Both the position numbers and the translations under genes were made by a program. Under the pieces are notes generated by a model that was not told the DNA's origin, searched no databases, and saw only the letters and a list, made by a program, of their open reading frames with translations. Shown in pieces: positions 23,019-34,758 of a stretch of DNA of 46,761 bases (position 1 is its first letter; every line of letters starts with the position of its first letter). The stretch is from Gonapodya sp. JEL0774 (taxonomy: Eukaryota > Monoblepharomycota > Monoblepharidomycetes > Monoblepharidales > Gonapodyaceae), in the NCBI GenBank assembly GCA_027604505.1, contig JADIIX010000155.1, positions 1 through 46,761 of the forward strand, written 5' to 3'.

Positions 23019-24976
23019 TCAGTACGGATCCCGCGGCGCTAACACACTCTGCAACTCTTCCTTCGAATGAACGGACATTGCTGGATTAGCCTTTAAAGTT
23101 ATGTCCCGAAGATTGAATGGTCAGATGCGGTGCGCGACCACCAAGCAACAGGCTCACCTCGCAGACTATTCGAAGTAATCCTCCCATCCCATCTAGAAGT
23201 GCGTCATACGCTGCAATTTGATCCTTGACAGCTCCCAACAGAGAGTGCAATGCTGCATCTCCTGCACAGCACCCGCTGATATTGAGATGTGCAAGGTTTC
23301 GATTTCCTGCCAAGTACCATTGGTTCTCAAATTCGTATATGGGCTCAGAAGGAGGGACGAATAAATCCTGCAGGAGTCCACGAAAGTTCCGTGTAAACTA
23401 CTGTGCAGGCTCGCTCCGCGGAGTGTTACTCACTTCCTCCTCCTCGACCTTCTCCACATTCGGCTTCTTGCCTGCTTTGTCCTTCCCGACAACTACTTTA
23501 GCAGCTACTGCAACAGCCGCAATCGCAGCTGAGGCCCCTTTTGATTGAGTTGACCCAGCGTTCACACTCATTTTCTTCCCCATGAGAGCTTTGGCTGAAT
23601 CCTCCTTTCCCCCTCCAACAGCGGGAGCAGGTTTCTTGTCTTTTTCTTTATCGGCACCAGTTGCTGCGGTCTTGGCGATGTTACCTCGGGCGGCCGCTGA
23701 CGGGGACTTGCCGGCGGAGCCCGCGCGAATATTCTCGTTGCTACCAGAGATCTTACCGTGAGATTTCAAGGGTGCAGCGACTTTTGCCTTGGACGCTTTT
23801 CGTGAGGAATCCTATTTGAGTGCAATCCGAATAGCCATGTACTCTTCTCCCGCCCTACACACAATTGAGTACTCACGTCCGCGCCAGCAGCCTCCAAGTT
23901 AGCTCCCGTTCGCCGTCTTTGAGCCTCCTCAGGAGACATAAGAGTACTCGCAAACGCTTTTGCAAGGGCTGTGCCCGCGGCATCAGCCAAGGTGTTCCAA
24001 GAGAGGTCCAGCGACATCAGTGTATTATTGAGTTTAAGTGCCTGGCTTTGCAGCACATTCCGGGGGTTACAGTTCTCCTGAACAACATCTAATCACTGCA
24101 GCAACCCACCTCGGCGATTGCTTCCGCAGCTCCTTTTCCCAACCGATTTCCGGACAAGTTTAAGGTCACAAGTGTTTTGTTCCCTTTTAGTCTCTCACAC
24201 AAAATTGAGCACCCAGCGTCCTCGATTCCGTTTCCACGAAGTGTAAGGTGGCGAAGAGAGGAACTCTCAGGCAGCAGGAGGGTAAACAGCGAATCGGGTA
24301 GTGGAATGCGGTCCAATGTTAGAGAATGAAGGCATGCTGAGAGAGCACCAAGGTGCGAGATGTCTGAGTCGGAGAGAGCGCAGTTCCAGAAGCTGGTGAC
24401 CAAACGGGGATCATTCATTGGATTTCGAGAACAGCGCGATCACCCAGTCTCCACGCACGCGACCTGTCCAACCCCATTACTCTCCCCCACACAGTTTGTA
24501 AGAGCTTCAACTGTTCCCTCGGGTAGTGGCCAGCCCCTTGCTTCTACGCGATAAACGTGAACATCCCCCAATTCTTCGGCGACAGTTTGAGCGCCATCTA
24601 ACCCTGTCAGATTCCGGCCCCGGTCTATAGCTACTAGATGAGGGGTGAAAAATGATGCAGACGCTACCCTGCCGACTTCATTCTCATCCGACGTCACTGC
24701 CGCCGCCGAACTGTCCTCTTGGAGAGTGTCGGGGAGAGATTCTTTCGCATCGACAACACGGATCCTGTCTGTTTCAGGCTCAATAATCATTTCCGCTGAA
24801 TTTGTGTCCAGAACTCCATTAGACACGCTCTCGCGCTCGGCCAACAATCGGGAAGGAGCAACTGGCAAAGGTGGTAACGGGTGGGTCAGACGGCGGACTG
24901 GGAGAGGAGTGACTTCCAAATAACGACAGGATTCGCGATACGCAAGCGTGAAGGCATCAGTTGTAGGTTTGTACAT
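23019..24976 (-). CDS. LRRC71: LRRC71-like leucine-rich repeat protein
   Basis: LRRC71 is conserved in ciliated eukaryotes and is expressed with cilia. The N-terminus (from ATG 24976) is disordered. A region follows with PLPEGTVEALTNCVGE and then leucine-rich repeats: ALSACLHSLTLDRIPLPDSL, SSLRHLTLRGNGIEDAGCSI, NKTLVTLNLSGNRLGKGAAE and KLNNTLMSLDLSWNTLADAA. An RRR-containing linker (SPEEAQRRR) leads to a long Lys/Ala-rich low-complexity insert (23.4-23.8 kb), then a return to a repeat (NRNLAHLNISGCCAGDAALH). The last exon (23019-23090) ends LQSVLAPRDPY, resembling the LxxLMLPRDP end of animal LRRC71. This order, with repeats, basic insert and final repeat, matches the family. At least five introns are present. 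The start is the first ATG of the frame. Confidence 0.82.
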
Positions 24977-25222
24977 TTTTGTTGATGAGCAAACAGGAGG
25001 GCTTTGGGTGGAATGAGCACACCACCATTTATTCTGAACATCATGCACACTTTCCACCTAAAACCGCAGGCTATCCTCTATGTTCCACCAGAAAATGCCA
25101 TGCGCTCAAACAAACTACCAAGTAGCAAAGCAGGTCGTGAGCGGCCAAAGACGAACAGTAAAGGTGGGGAGAGAATCCCAGTCTAATACAAAGTAAAGTG
25201 ATGGAGAGAGGAGTATGGTCGA
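24977..25222. other. Spacer between LRRC71 and calmodulin
   Basis: This gap of about 250 nt between two minus-strand genes should contain the calmodulin 3' UTR and the LRRC71 promoter. No other feature is seen. Confidence 0.4.
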
Positions 25223-26603
<1,381 letters not shown>

Positions 26604-27240
26604 TTTGGTTTGGGATGGGGGTGGTCAGGGGGTGGAGGAATGCTTCTCGTTCGAGGGGTGAAAAAGCAGCGCCACCACAAATATGCATGTCACATTTTCT
26701 GGTATCACAAGTCTCAGCGCAAAGAAGGCACCCGGTAAAATGTGGAATGTGATTCTGCAGCTTCCTTGTTTTCACGTAATTCTTCACCGACCTTCTCGGC
26801 GTCGTGTCCTGAATGTTGCCCACATTACACCAGAACAACAGCCAATCCTGCATGCACAGGGCCGACGCGGAAAGATAAGAAAACCCGCACTTAGGATCGA
26901 GGCACAGAGAACTCCTAAGATGTATGGAAAGTCAAAACAACACTTTGGATGAACTGAACCATGATGGCGAAAAACCCCCATTTCTTCCACTTCCTTCTAT
27001 ATACATACAGATGTAAAATTGAAGATGCGGTAGGGTGACCTGGGTAATAATCTTGGTCGGCAATATCCACTAATTCGCCGAGGGTGAGCCAAGCGAGTGG
27101 TGGACAGCGGGGCAGAGGGCGTATGAAGATGTAGTGTGCACGGGGAAGCTCACTGCCGGAGCACCGTCATCCAAACCCCAGTTGCTCTTTCTCTCACGTT
27201 TTCTTCCTCACAAAGTCCCTTTCTTTCACTTCTATCGCAC
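26604..27240. promoter_or_regulatory. Divergent intergenic region between calmodulin and HSF
   Basis: 637 nt separate the start codons of two divergently transcribed genes, so this region must hold both promoters. A poly-pyrimidine and TATATACA-like stretch lies near 26997-27005. No factor-binding site is claimed. Confidence 0.4.
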
Positions 27241-28751
27241 ATGGATATGCCTTCTTCGGAATCCTCAATTCAATTACTCTCTCCACCATCCAGATCTTAC
27301 GTTCAGGTGGATACCCCAACAGAGAATCCCTCCACAGCAGTATCGAACCCGAGACACGGAGCAACATCTTTTGTGCCTATGGATGACTGGAATGGAAATG
27401 GAGGCGCCCGGAATGGGAACGCAGATATGGGAATACTGGACGCTGAATTAGCCCCTCTTGCACTTAGCCATGTGAGCACATCTCAGAACTATTGAGTGAG
27501 CACATACGCATCTCTTGTATATATTTTTTTCGTTTCAGTTCGTTGTCAAGCTCGCCACGTGAGTCCTTCTGCTTGCCACAGTATTCATCGAAAGGCTGAA
27601 CTTTTGTCAAAAGCATGGTGAATGACCACACGCAGCAGCTGATCCGATGGAGTCCACAGGTAACCAAACATTTGCGTCGTACAAACAATATGAATGGTTG
27701 ATACTCGTTCCTAACTGCAAATATCTGCCGGGAGGGTACCTCCTTCATCGTGAGAGGAGCAGGAGATTTCGCAAGGGAAGTTTTGCCAAGGCGTGAGCTC
27801 GTGCAGTTGATTCTTTGATCTATGCTTTGATTGCAGTGCGTCTATTTTAAGATTTTAAGCACGGCAACTTTTCTTCATTCGTCCGGCAACTCAATATGTA
27901 TGGATTCCATAAGATAAACAGAACACCGAGGGGAACAGCGAAAAATGAGGAGCAGGTGAGATCTGTGAGATCTCTCGCTTGAAGAATACAATCCATAGGT
28001 GAATCTCACCAATTTCTTCAGATATGGGAGTTTTCACATCCCAAGGCATGTTGATCTACATGCAGAGTTGTACTACTGGCGGGCACTTGATAAAAGCGGA
28101 TTTTCCGTACCAGTTTCTCCGTGATCATCCACATCTTTTAGACGATATTCGCCGGAAATCTACTGATTCATCCGTTGAAGCCCGCAATGTGGCCCAACCT
28201 GTCGGTGCCGGAGGACTGTCGACTGCAGGCGATGATCAAGAGCAGTTGATGACCGAAGTGGCTCAGTTGGCAGCTACAGTGATGGAGCTACAAGAACAAC
28301 TCGGAATCGTCATCAGTGGTGGGGAAAAAAGCTCCTCACGGCCTTTCAACGGTAATAACTTCGTCCTGACCTCGGCTGGCTAGAGCTTGCTATCTCCCGT
28401 CGCCGGCAAGATCTTCAACAAGACATGATCCGGACAATGTTGGACCTTCTACAGGCTGGTGAGGCCAGGAAAGGGAATGTGTCGATGAATAGTTTAAGTG
28501 TGAGGCCTGGGACCCTATCTGAGAACTCGTACGGTCTTCTCGGGCCTAATTTCAATGGTGAGAATGGTGGTGGCTCTCTTTGAAAGCGAAATAGGCTTCG
28601 AATGCACTAACCCTCTTGAAATACAGCATTCGGATTAAATGTGCGCCTGCGATCTTCAAATTCCGATGACATATCTCGGACTTCGCACAAAAGCGGTGAC
28701 TATAGAATCGGATTTGGATTAAATGAAGAATTTTGTGTAAAGGAGAGGTGA
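27241..28751 (+). CDS. HSF1: Heat-shock transcription factor (HSF)
   Basis: This nuclear transcription factor binds heat-shock elements as a trimer. A nine-exon model closes in frame at 328 residues: 27241-27471, 27539-27558, 27614-27659, 27735-27792, 27852-27955, 28022-28045, 28114-28318, 28384-28557 and 28627-28751. The DNA-binding domain (about residues 78-180) reads FVVKLATMVNDHTQQLIRWS, GTSFIVRGAGDFAREVLPR, FKHGNFSSFVRQLNMYGFHK, IWEFSHPK and FLRDHPHLLDDIRRK. The oligomerisation region follows, with heptad-like hydrophobics ending DLQQDMIRTMLDLLQA. The C-terminus is short for a fungal HSF, and a GTGAGC just before the stop leaves room for a further exon. The intron at 28046-28113 has a GC donor. 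A 32-nt alternative splice near 28350 was rejected in favour of 28319-28383. Confidence 0.92.
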
Positions 28752-29066
28752 GCAGGATGTATGTGCAGCTGAGACCACCCGTCGTGCTATCGCTGAGTTC
28801 AATGGGCTCATTTGTATTTCTAAAAGTGGACCATATCTTCCCTTTGAAGAGTAATCTCTGATGCGAGCAAGCTGTTTACAGAAATGATGTATTTTGAAGG
28901 TGATAATTCGCCCATGATATTGTTTGTGCGAGTCTGGAGTCTGATAAAGGGCGAGGTTGTTCCAAGTGTGAGGCTGCAGCAGAGACAAGAAAATCGAACC
29001 GAAATACATTGGAACTTCTCTGTTAGTTTGTCACAACGGCAAATATTGGGTTTTGGCATGAGTTCT
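28752..29066. other. Convergent 3' spacer between HSF and RINT1
   Basis: 315 nt lie between two converging stops. No coding or RNA feature is supported; it probably holds both 3' UTRs, and possibly an alternative last HSF exon. Confidence 0.4.
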
Positions 29067-32000
29067 TCAATACGCATATCCTAAATCGGCTCTCCTATTT
29101 ACAACCCTTCTGGTCTCCGCCCATGTAAGATGTCGCAACCCGATTCTTGACAAGAACTCCACTTTATCATCATCCGACCCACCCATGTCGATGCTACGTA
29201 TCGACTCGTGCACTTTTGCGACAGACAGTGCCGTTTCGAAGTTTGGTTGGTCTGGGGCATACGTTGAGGGCAAAGATAGTAGGAAAGCAGCCTCCGAAAG
29301 GCTTAAATCGTAAGGTCACGCAATTGAATGCACGTCGGAAGGAACCCTCATCGACACAGCACTCACCGCCAGAAACTCAAAGAACCGGTTCCTGAAGAAA
29401 TCTGTCCCTTTCCCAAAACAGCGTTTGCTAGATTATTGGCATCTGCCCGCAACTGCATGCCACCGGCCTGAGAAAATGTGTGCGCGAACGCGACCTGGGT
29501 CAGTATTCTCTCGTCGAGTCTCGCACAGACCTTTGAGATGACAGAGACACAACAGGCAGACGGGAGATTTGACCGTAGGACATCAATAGTGTGAGATAAA
29601 TAGTTAAGAGCCGGAGCGAGCTCTGGCGAAGTGTCTGGAGCGGCGGAGGATGCGAAGAGTGGACTGCGCCAGTCGCGTCTACCGTGGAATCAAACAGTCT
29701 GCTGACTTCATTTCTGTGAAGAAGGGAAGATATTAACTTACTTTTGATCGTATGATCTCATTTCTGTTGCCGTCGCGTCAACCACCTCGGTAACCACTGA
29801 TGACAGGATGCGCTCCTCCAGAGACCGATACCCTCTAATCAATCCCCCGAAAAGAGTGTCGTAAGCTCCATGTCTATCAGATTTTAAATCGCGTGCACTA
29901 TGCAGAATTTCCTTAGCAGTCGAATTAGAACGCATGTCGTCCCAGAGCGAAATGAAGAACTGCAAGTATCATGTGAAGCATGGCAGAATTACAGACACGT
30001 TGCGTCGACACACACTACTGTCACACACCACACTTTCATCCCATAGTGCAAGAGTTTCCTTTACATAGGCTGCCGACGTTGCCCATTTGCAAAGCTCCAA
30101 AACCGCATCCTCTTCCACCTTGGAAGGTTGCTGCTTCCCTCCTCCACCTGTTCCTACCCCCACTGCGCCCACGAAATCGCCGATCAGCGTTAATGCAGTA
30201 GACCGTACGTGCGCATCGTAGAGGTCCTGTAGACGGGCCATGAATTCCGCAGCGAGAGGGAGTTGGACGCGGGAGAGAAATATCGCCCGGTGACGGAGGG
30301 TGGGGAGCGAGGCATAGCGGCCTAGTTAATCAGAAGGGTGCACCGACATGAGCATCAACACAAACAACGTCCCGAGGGATTGAAACGAACAGGATTGACA
30401 CAAAGATACCTACTCGTGATACCTTCTAACACTCCTACTATCCCTTCGGCAGCTAAGGTCCCTCCGTTTTCTCCATTCATCCAAGCTCTGGCGCTCCCGA
30501 AACACTCCTCAAAAGCATATTTTGCCACCTGTTCTTCTGCCGTCACCCAGCTCTCGAATACGTCATCATTATCAGTAATCACGCGCGTGCAGGGAAAAGA
30601 TAGCTCTGGAGGGAGCATAGAATTGATTCTAAGGTCAAAGCGAATGCACTCTGATACATGGTGCGGAAGGAGGTGGGGTTTCATTCGGAGTTCGGGGTTT
30701 AGACGACGCAGTTTCGAGAGAACCGTGGGGAGGAGGTTGTGGAGCAGTTCCGTCTACACGATGTATGCATTTTGTGAGAGTACGCAATCAACTAGCTGAT
30801 CGCTGGAGCGACGAGTGTTTGAACTATGATTCTCACCTCAACCCTGTACGCCGCATTACACTCGGTGTCGAGTACAGGCTGCACAATAGGAACTAGAAAT
30901 GCTTGAGAGGATTCAATCTGATGGAGGACGTACTGAAAAATCCACTCGGGCTGAGAGGTTGAACCAAGCATTAGACCGCAACAAGATGTGAACCATGCAC
31001 AACAGTCAGGAGATGATCCGGTCCGCCTCTCAATGCGTGGTCCCCACAAACCTTGTCCAATCGATCTGTCTCTCTTCTCCCTCCAAAGTGATACCTCAGC
31101 CGAACCACCACGGGCTCTGCGAGCACCTGGATTGCGAGAAGAGGCTCCGAGCCCAGTTGCTTACCATGAGGTAGAGGAGGGAAGGGTTCGAGCGGAGCCT
31201 CTGATGCAATCGTCTTAAAAAAGGATTGTGGCTGAAGCGGTGTTCGTACGAGTGTGATTGACGAAGGTTTCGAACGATTTCTGTGTTCAAAGACTCAAAT
31301 CTGAAACCACAAAGCCGAGGTCATACACAAGCGAATCTTATTCACTTACACTCGCTGTGCTTTTGTAGTGTCAGCAATTGCTTTCCGCAATTGGTCGACT
31401 GCACGAAGTGTGAGTTTGTAGAGTTCCGGGAGCTGGGCGGGCCACCCAATCAGGTTGAAAGAGGATTTAAGATATCTGAACCAACAAGGAGAGCAGAAAC
31501 ATAGTGTGAACATGCAAGAAAGGCTCAAATTGTTTGGTAAAGCCTCGAGTCAAGCTGCAACGCATCTCCGCACTGTAGGCAACAGGACCGAACAATGCGT
31601 CACCAACATTTCTGATATCCGCGACTGAATTTCACGTACGATTTCAAGTTTGTACAGTACTCACGCCGTCAAGTCTCGGCTCAGCAATGTCCATGCTTCC
31701 TCAACTCCTCTTGTTACAAATTCCTTCAACACCCGCACAGATTGATAAGAAGAGTCACGCGACTCGAGATCAGTCCATTCATCGAAAAGAGCCAAATATT
31801 CGTTGAGTGCACTGCGAGGCGGTTGGGCTGCCGTTACCGAGGAGCTGAAAGGGGAAGAGCGGGCGTTCCACTACTTGATTCGACGATACCAAAAGAGTCA
31901 GTGTCTTGTTCGACGACGCACCTGAGTACGTGGATTCTACGCAGCGTTTCCAGGTTTGCCTTCACTTGCTCGAAAACAGCAATCTGATCCCTCTGTCTTG

Positions 32001-32381
32001 CGATGTCAGCAAGCACGAGAGAAAAAGATCCCCGTTTTAAATTTATAAGATCCTCGCGCAATTCCGAGACAGAAGTTTTGACGATTGTGGTCCGAGCTCG
32101 CGCCTTGGTGATATCTGAGACGACAGCCCCCAATTGTGCAGGTGTCCGGGAGTCTAAGTGCCGTTTCTGAATGATTTTTTAATGTTTTGAATCATTTGCC
32201 AATGAATGAAGGAAGAAGCCGAGGGCTGACGAGGAAACTGGACATGAATATGATCGACAACCCATCGTCACTCTACCTTCTCTAAGGCATCGTCTCTCTT
32301 TCTACCTTCGCTTTTCAACAAATCGCGTGCTCCACTTAGCGATGCGAAGGTTGGAAATTCTTTGTTGAGAATGGATTCCAT
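29067..32381 (-). CDS. RINT1/TIP20-family tethering protein (Dsl1/NRZ complex)
   Basis: The family tethers Golgi-to-ER (COPI) vesicles at the ER as part of the Dsl1/NRZ complex. The start is the ATG at 32381 (MESILNKEFPTFASLSGARD). An N-terminal coiled coil follows (SDITKARARTTIVKTSVSEL, then IARQRDQIAVFEQVKANLET). The RINT1/TIP20 domain has HLLPHHVSECIRFDLRINSM, FESWVTAEEQVAKYAFEECF, GIVGVLEGITSRY, then LELCKWATSAAYVKETLALW and LIRGYRSLEERILSSVVTEV. The last parts read ALNYLSHTIDVLRSNLPSA, AHTFSQAGGMQLRADANNLA and LSRIGLRHLTWAETRRVVNR, which corresponds to the family C-terminus. The gene spans 3.3 kb with many short introns, consistent with a 700-800 residue protein. Exact boundaries were not resolved. 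The start codon lies only 63 bp from that of the divergent SET gene. Confidence 0.85.
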
Positions 32382-32444
32382 ACAGCATCCAATGAGGTTT
32401 GGGCGCCGATCACACAACACCGGCGAAATTTTCTGCAGAGCAAA

Positions 32445-33296
32445 ATGGAGACTCCCCGCACTCCGGTCAATGAACTTCTTTCCCAACCGACTCCAGAGCC
32501 GGCAACGTATCCTTCCTATGTTCAAGATGTCGTATATGGCAAAGCTCTGTGTGCTGCCAGTGATATACCGGTACGGCTCCAATGGTGACGCCCATCTTTT
32601 CTGGTCGATTTAAGCCATTCGTCTCTGCTTCTATCTCCAATATGCGCCTAAAGGCTGGAACCATTGTGGAAAAGTTTGTTGGGCCTGTTCGTAATCTAGT
32701 CTGGCGTCGCCGCCCTCTGGGATCGGAAGAGACCACCCGGTGTCTGATTTCCTCGTGAACTCTGAACAGATTGTCGAGTACGAATCGCTAACACAATGTG
32801 ACAGAACTTATGTGCTAAACTTTTGGGATCAGCGTTCACAATCATGGAAATGGTGCGTAGTTGACAACTCCTGTCTCGACTTGAACCACATTCCAATCTT
32901 GTCGGTGCATAAGGCTTTTACCACTCTCTAATGCGAGGTACTGCAATCGTAAGTTGTTTGGATGCTTCGAGACCGTGTTGGTGCCTACATAAATTTGTGC
33001 GATTCCCCCGCACTGCTTCCTTGCCCCACAACAACCGTACTCATCCCACATTACTTTCTGTACACCACGTCTCCGCGAGCGAAGACTCCTGCAATCCTAA
33101 CAGCGAAATCGTCGGTGGCACATTAGACATTATTACCACTCGTCCAGTCCTGAAAGGCGAGCAGCTCACATTTGTCTACAACATTGGTGATGATTCGGAC
33201 TGGTGGGACCCGGTGTGGTCGTTCAAGTGCGCCTGTGGTACCCCCAGCTGCCAAGGAATGATCGATAGGTACAGACCCGCAAAGAATTTGCTCTGA
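32445..33296 (+). CDS. SET-domain protein with C-terminal post-SET-like cysteine cluster
   Basis: This is probably a SET-fold protein-lysine methyltransferase of the short, SET-only type. Exon 1 (32445-32570) starts METPRTPVNELLSQ and ends GKALCAASDIP. Exon 2 (from 32654) continues AGTIVEKFVGP, so the first SET strands are intact across the intron. Then comes IVEYESLTQCDRTYVLNFWD. The last exon carries SCNPNSEIVGGTLDIITTR, KGEQLTFVYN (the GEELTxDY motif with Phe-Val) and FKCACGTPSCQGMIDRY (CxCxxxxC). The central part (32850-33080) was not resolved. An acceptor at about 33085 would rebuild the usual HSCNPN motif if the upstream exon ends in C. The donor after GGGCCT (GTTCGT) is unusual. The substrate is unknown. 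Confidence 0.68.
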
Positions 33297-33434
33297 TTCT
33301 TCTTTAGATACCCAAATAGGAACGCTGCATGATAGATATTACCATTTTATCAGAAGAAGTGTTAAATTGCAGTGCATGGTGTGGCAAGGGATCACATACA
33401 TCACTACACAGAAACCCAACTGACTCGAAGGAAG

Positions 33435-34484
33435 ATGATTTCACCATCAACGTTCTACGCCGAAGCACTCTTGTTTCTTTCAATTTCCGACTCCATCGCT
33501 GGAGGATGGTCGTGGGTGCCATTGCAGGTCCGACAAGGATCATGTCGAACTCTTAATCAAGAACCCTGATCCGCGACTGATCATCCAGCTGCCCGGCCAA
33601 GGCGGAGGATATCTAGCGAAAACATCGGTCATTCCGGTAGACCGTGGCAATGTGAAAGGGATCAAGGATGAGGATCTGAGCGGGTTCGAAATCACTGAAC
33701 AGGCAAGCTCGCTCTCGGTAACGGGGGACAACCCACTCTGATCGATAAGCAACATTTGTGAAACTTAGCTTCCCGAGGCTTCCATTGTACGAGAATGTCC
33801 TGTGTTGCGCAATTACCTCATGACTCTGTGGGAGCACCACATCGTGTTCAACCCAACATATTGTGTGCCTGTCCTGTACTTCCGGGTGAGCACATTTGGT
33901 GAGTACATCTTCTGTGTGTGTGCAACATGGTCATGGTGGTCTCGAGGATATTTATTCCACTCGTGCATGAGGGATCCTTCAAGGGTTGTTTCCACTGAGA
34001 CTGACAAGATTCCGCTCCAGATGGCCTCCCGTTATCACCCGAGCTGGTATTTGCACATCTTCAAACGCTCCAAACATCGTTCTCCATATTATCTCAACGT
34101 GTTCCAAATGACCGGTACCCGTCGGAATCAGAGACCTCCGCGACCGTCCCCGTTCCAACCCAACAATTTCGCAACGCGTACCTCGAGCTTCATGGAACAT
34201 TTTCCGAAGAGTACCACCCATTTCTTGATATCCCCTTTTGGTCTCTTCATCCTTGTAACATTGGCACCGTCCTTCAGGTGATGGGGTGTTGCGGGCAAGA
34301 CGACTTTGAGGCGAATGGGAAACAACACGGAGAGGGAGCAAAGCGAGAGGTTCCTGATCACTGTGCCTCGCTGATGGTGACATTCTTGAGTGTTTATGGG
34401 CCGGATGTCGGATTGGATGTGGGACTTGCATTTGCTAAACATCACGGCGGAGTGCATGGCATGCAGGAAATGGTGCTTAGATAG
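33435..34484 (+). CDS. ATG10: Atg10-like autophagy E2 enzyme
   Basis: Atg10 is the E2-like enzyme that conjugates Atg12 to Atg5. The start MISPSTFYAEALLFLSISDS, then GGWSWVPLQ, fits the family N-terminus. A 64-nt intron (about 33527-33590) leads to GGGYLAKTSVIPV. Next is PVLRNYLMTLWEHHIVFNP, followed by TYCVPVLYFR, the strongly conserved Atg10 core. The catalytic cysteine lies in FLDIPFWSLHPCNIG (HPC motif, near 34253). The C-terminal block reads LMVTFLSVYGPDVGLDV. The usual HPCxT here reads HPCNI. Intermediate introns around 33700-33780 and 33890-34160 were not fully placed. The gene lies between the SET gene and CMR1, all on the plus strand. Confidence 0.82.
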
Positions 34485-34560
34485 CGAACGTAATGCTGTA
34501 TTTCCAAAAGCCTGTCGTGCATTTGAATTTTCTCTGCTGATGATGTGTCAGGCAGGTCCA

Positions 34561-34618
34561 TCACAAGTGCGCATCACAAGTGCTTTCACAAGTGCTGTCA
34601 TGTATTGTTCACAAGTGC
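34561..34618 (+). repeat. Four copies of TCACAAGTGC in the CMR1 upstream region
   Basis: TCACAAGTGC occurs exactly at 34561, 34574, 34586 and 34609, with steps of 13, 12 and 23 bp. Each copy contains CAAGTG, an E-box (CANNTG). Two TGTTATGTG units follow at about 34632-34661. The array is 140-200 bp upstream of the CMR1 start and just after the ATG10 stop. Confidence 0.85.
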
Positions 34619-34758
34619 TCTTAGGGCTGCTGTTATGTGCTGGTATGCGCTGTTATGTGGTGTAAAACAACTAGTTCGTCAGTTAGTTACCACCTTGCGT
34701 GCGCATGACGAACTTCATTGCTCTCTTTTGATTCCGATTCTGAGCGGTGGCTAGAAAC

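Noticed and set aside
28350-28383. A ~32-nt intron in HSF starting at GTAATA
   Set aside because: Too short for the spliceosome; a 65-nt intron from 28319 gives the same frame and a better oligomerisation domain.
33684-33700. GGTTCGAAATC as a possible tRNA B box
   Set aside because: No matching A box, acceptor stem or anticodon arm could be found around it.
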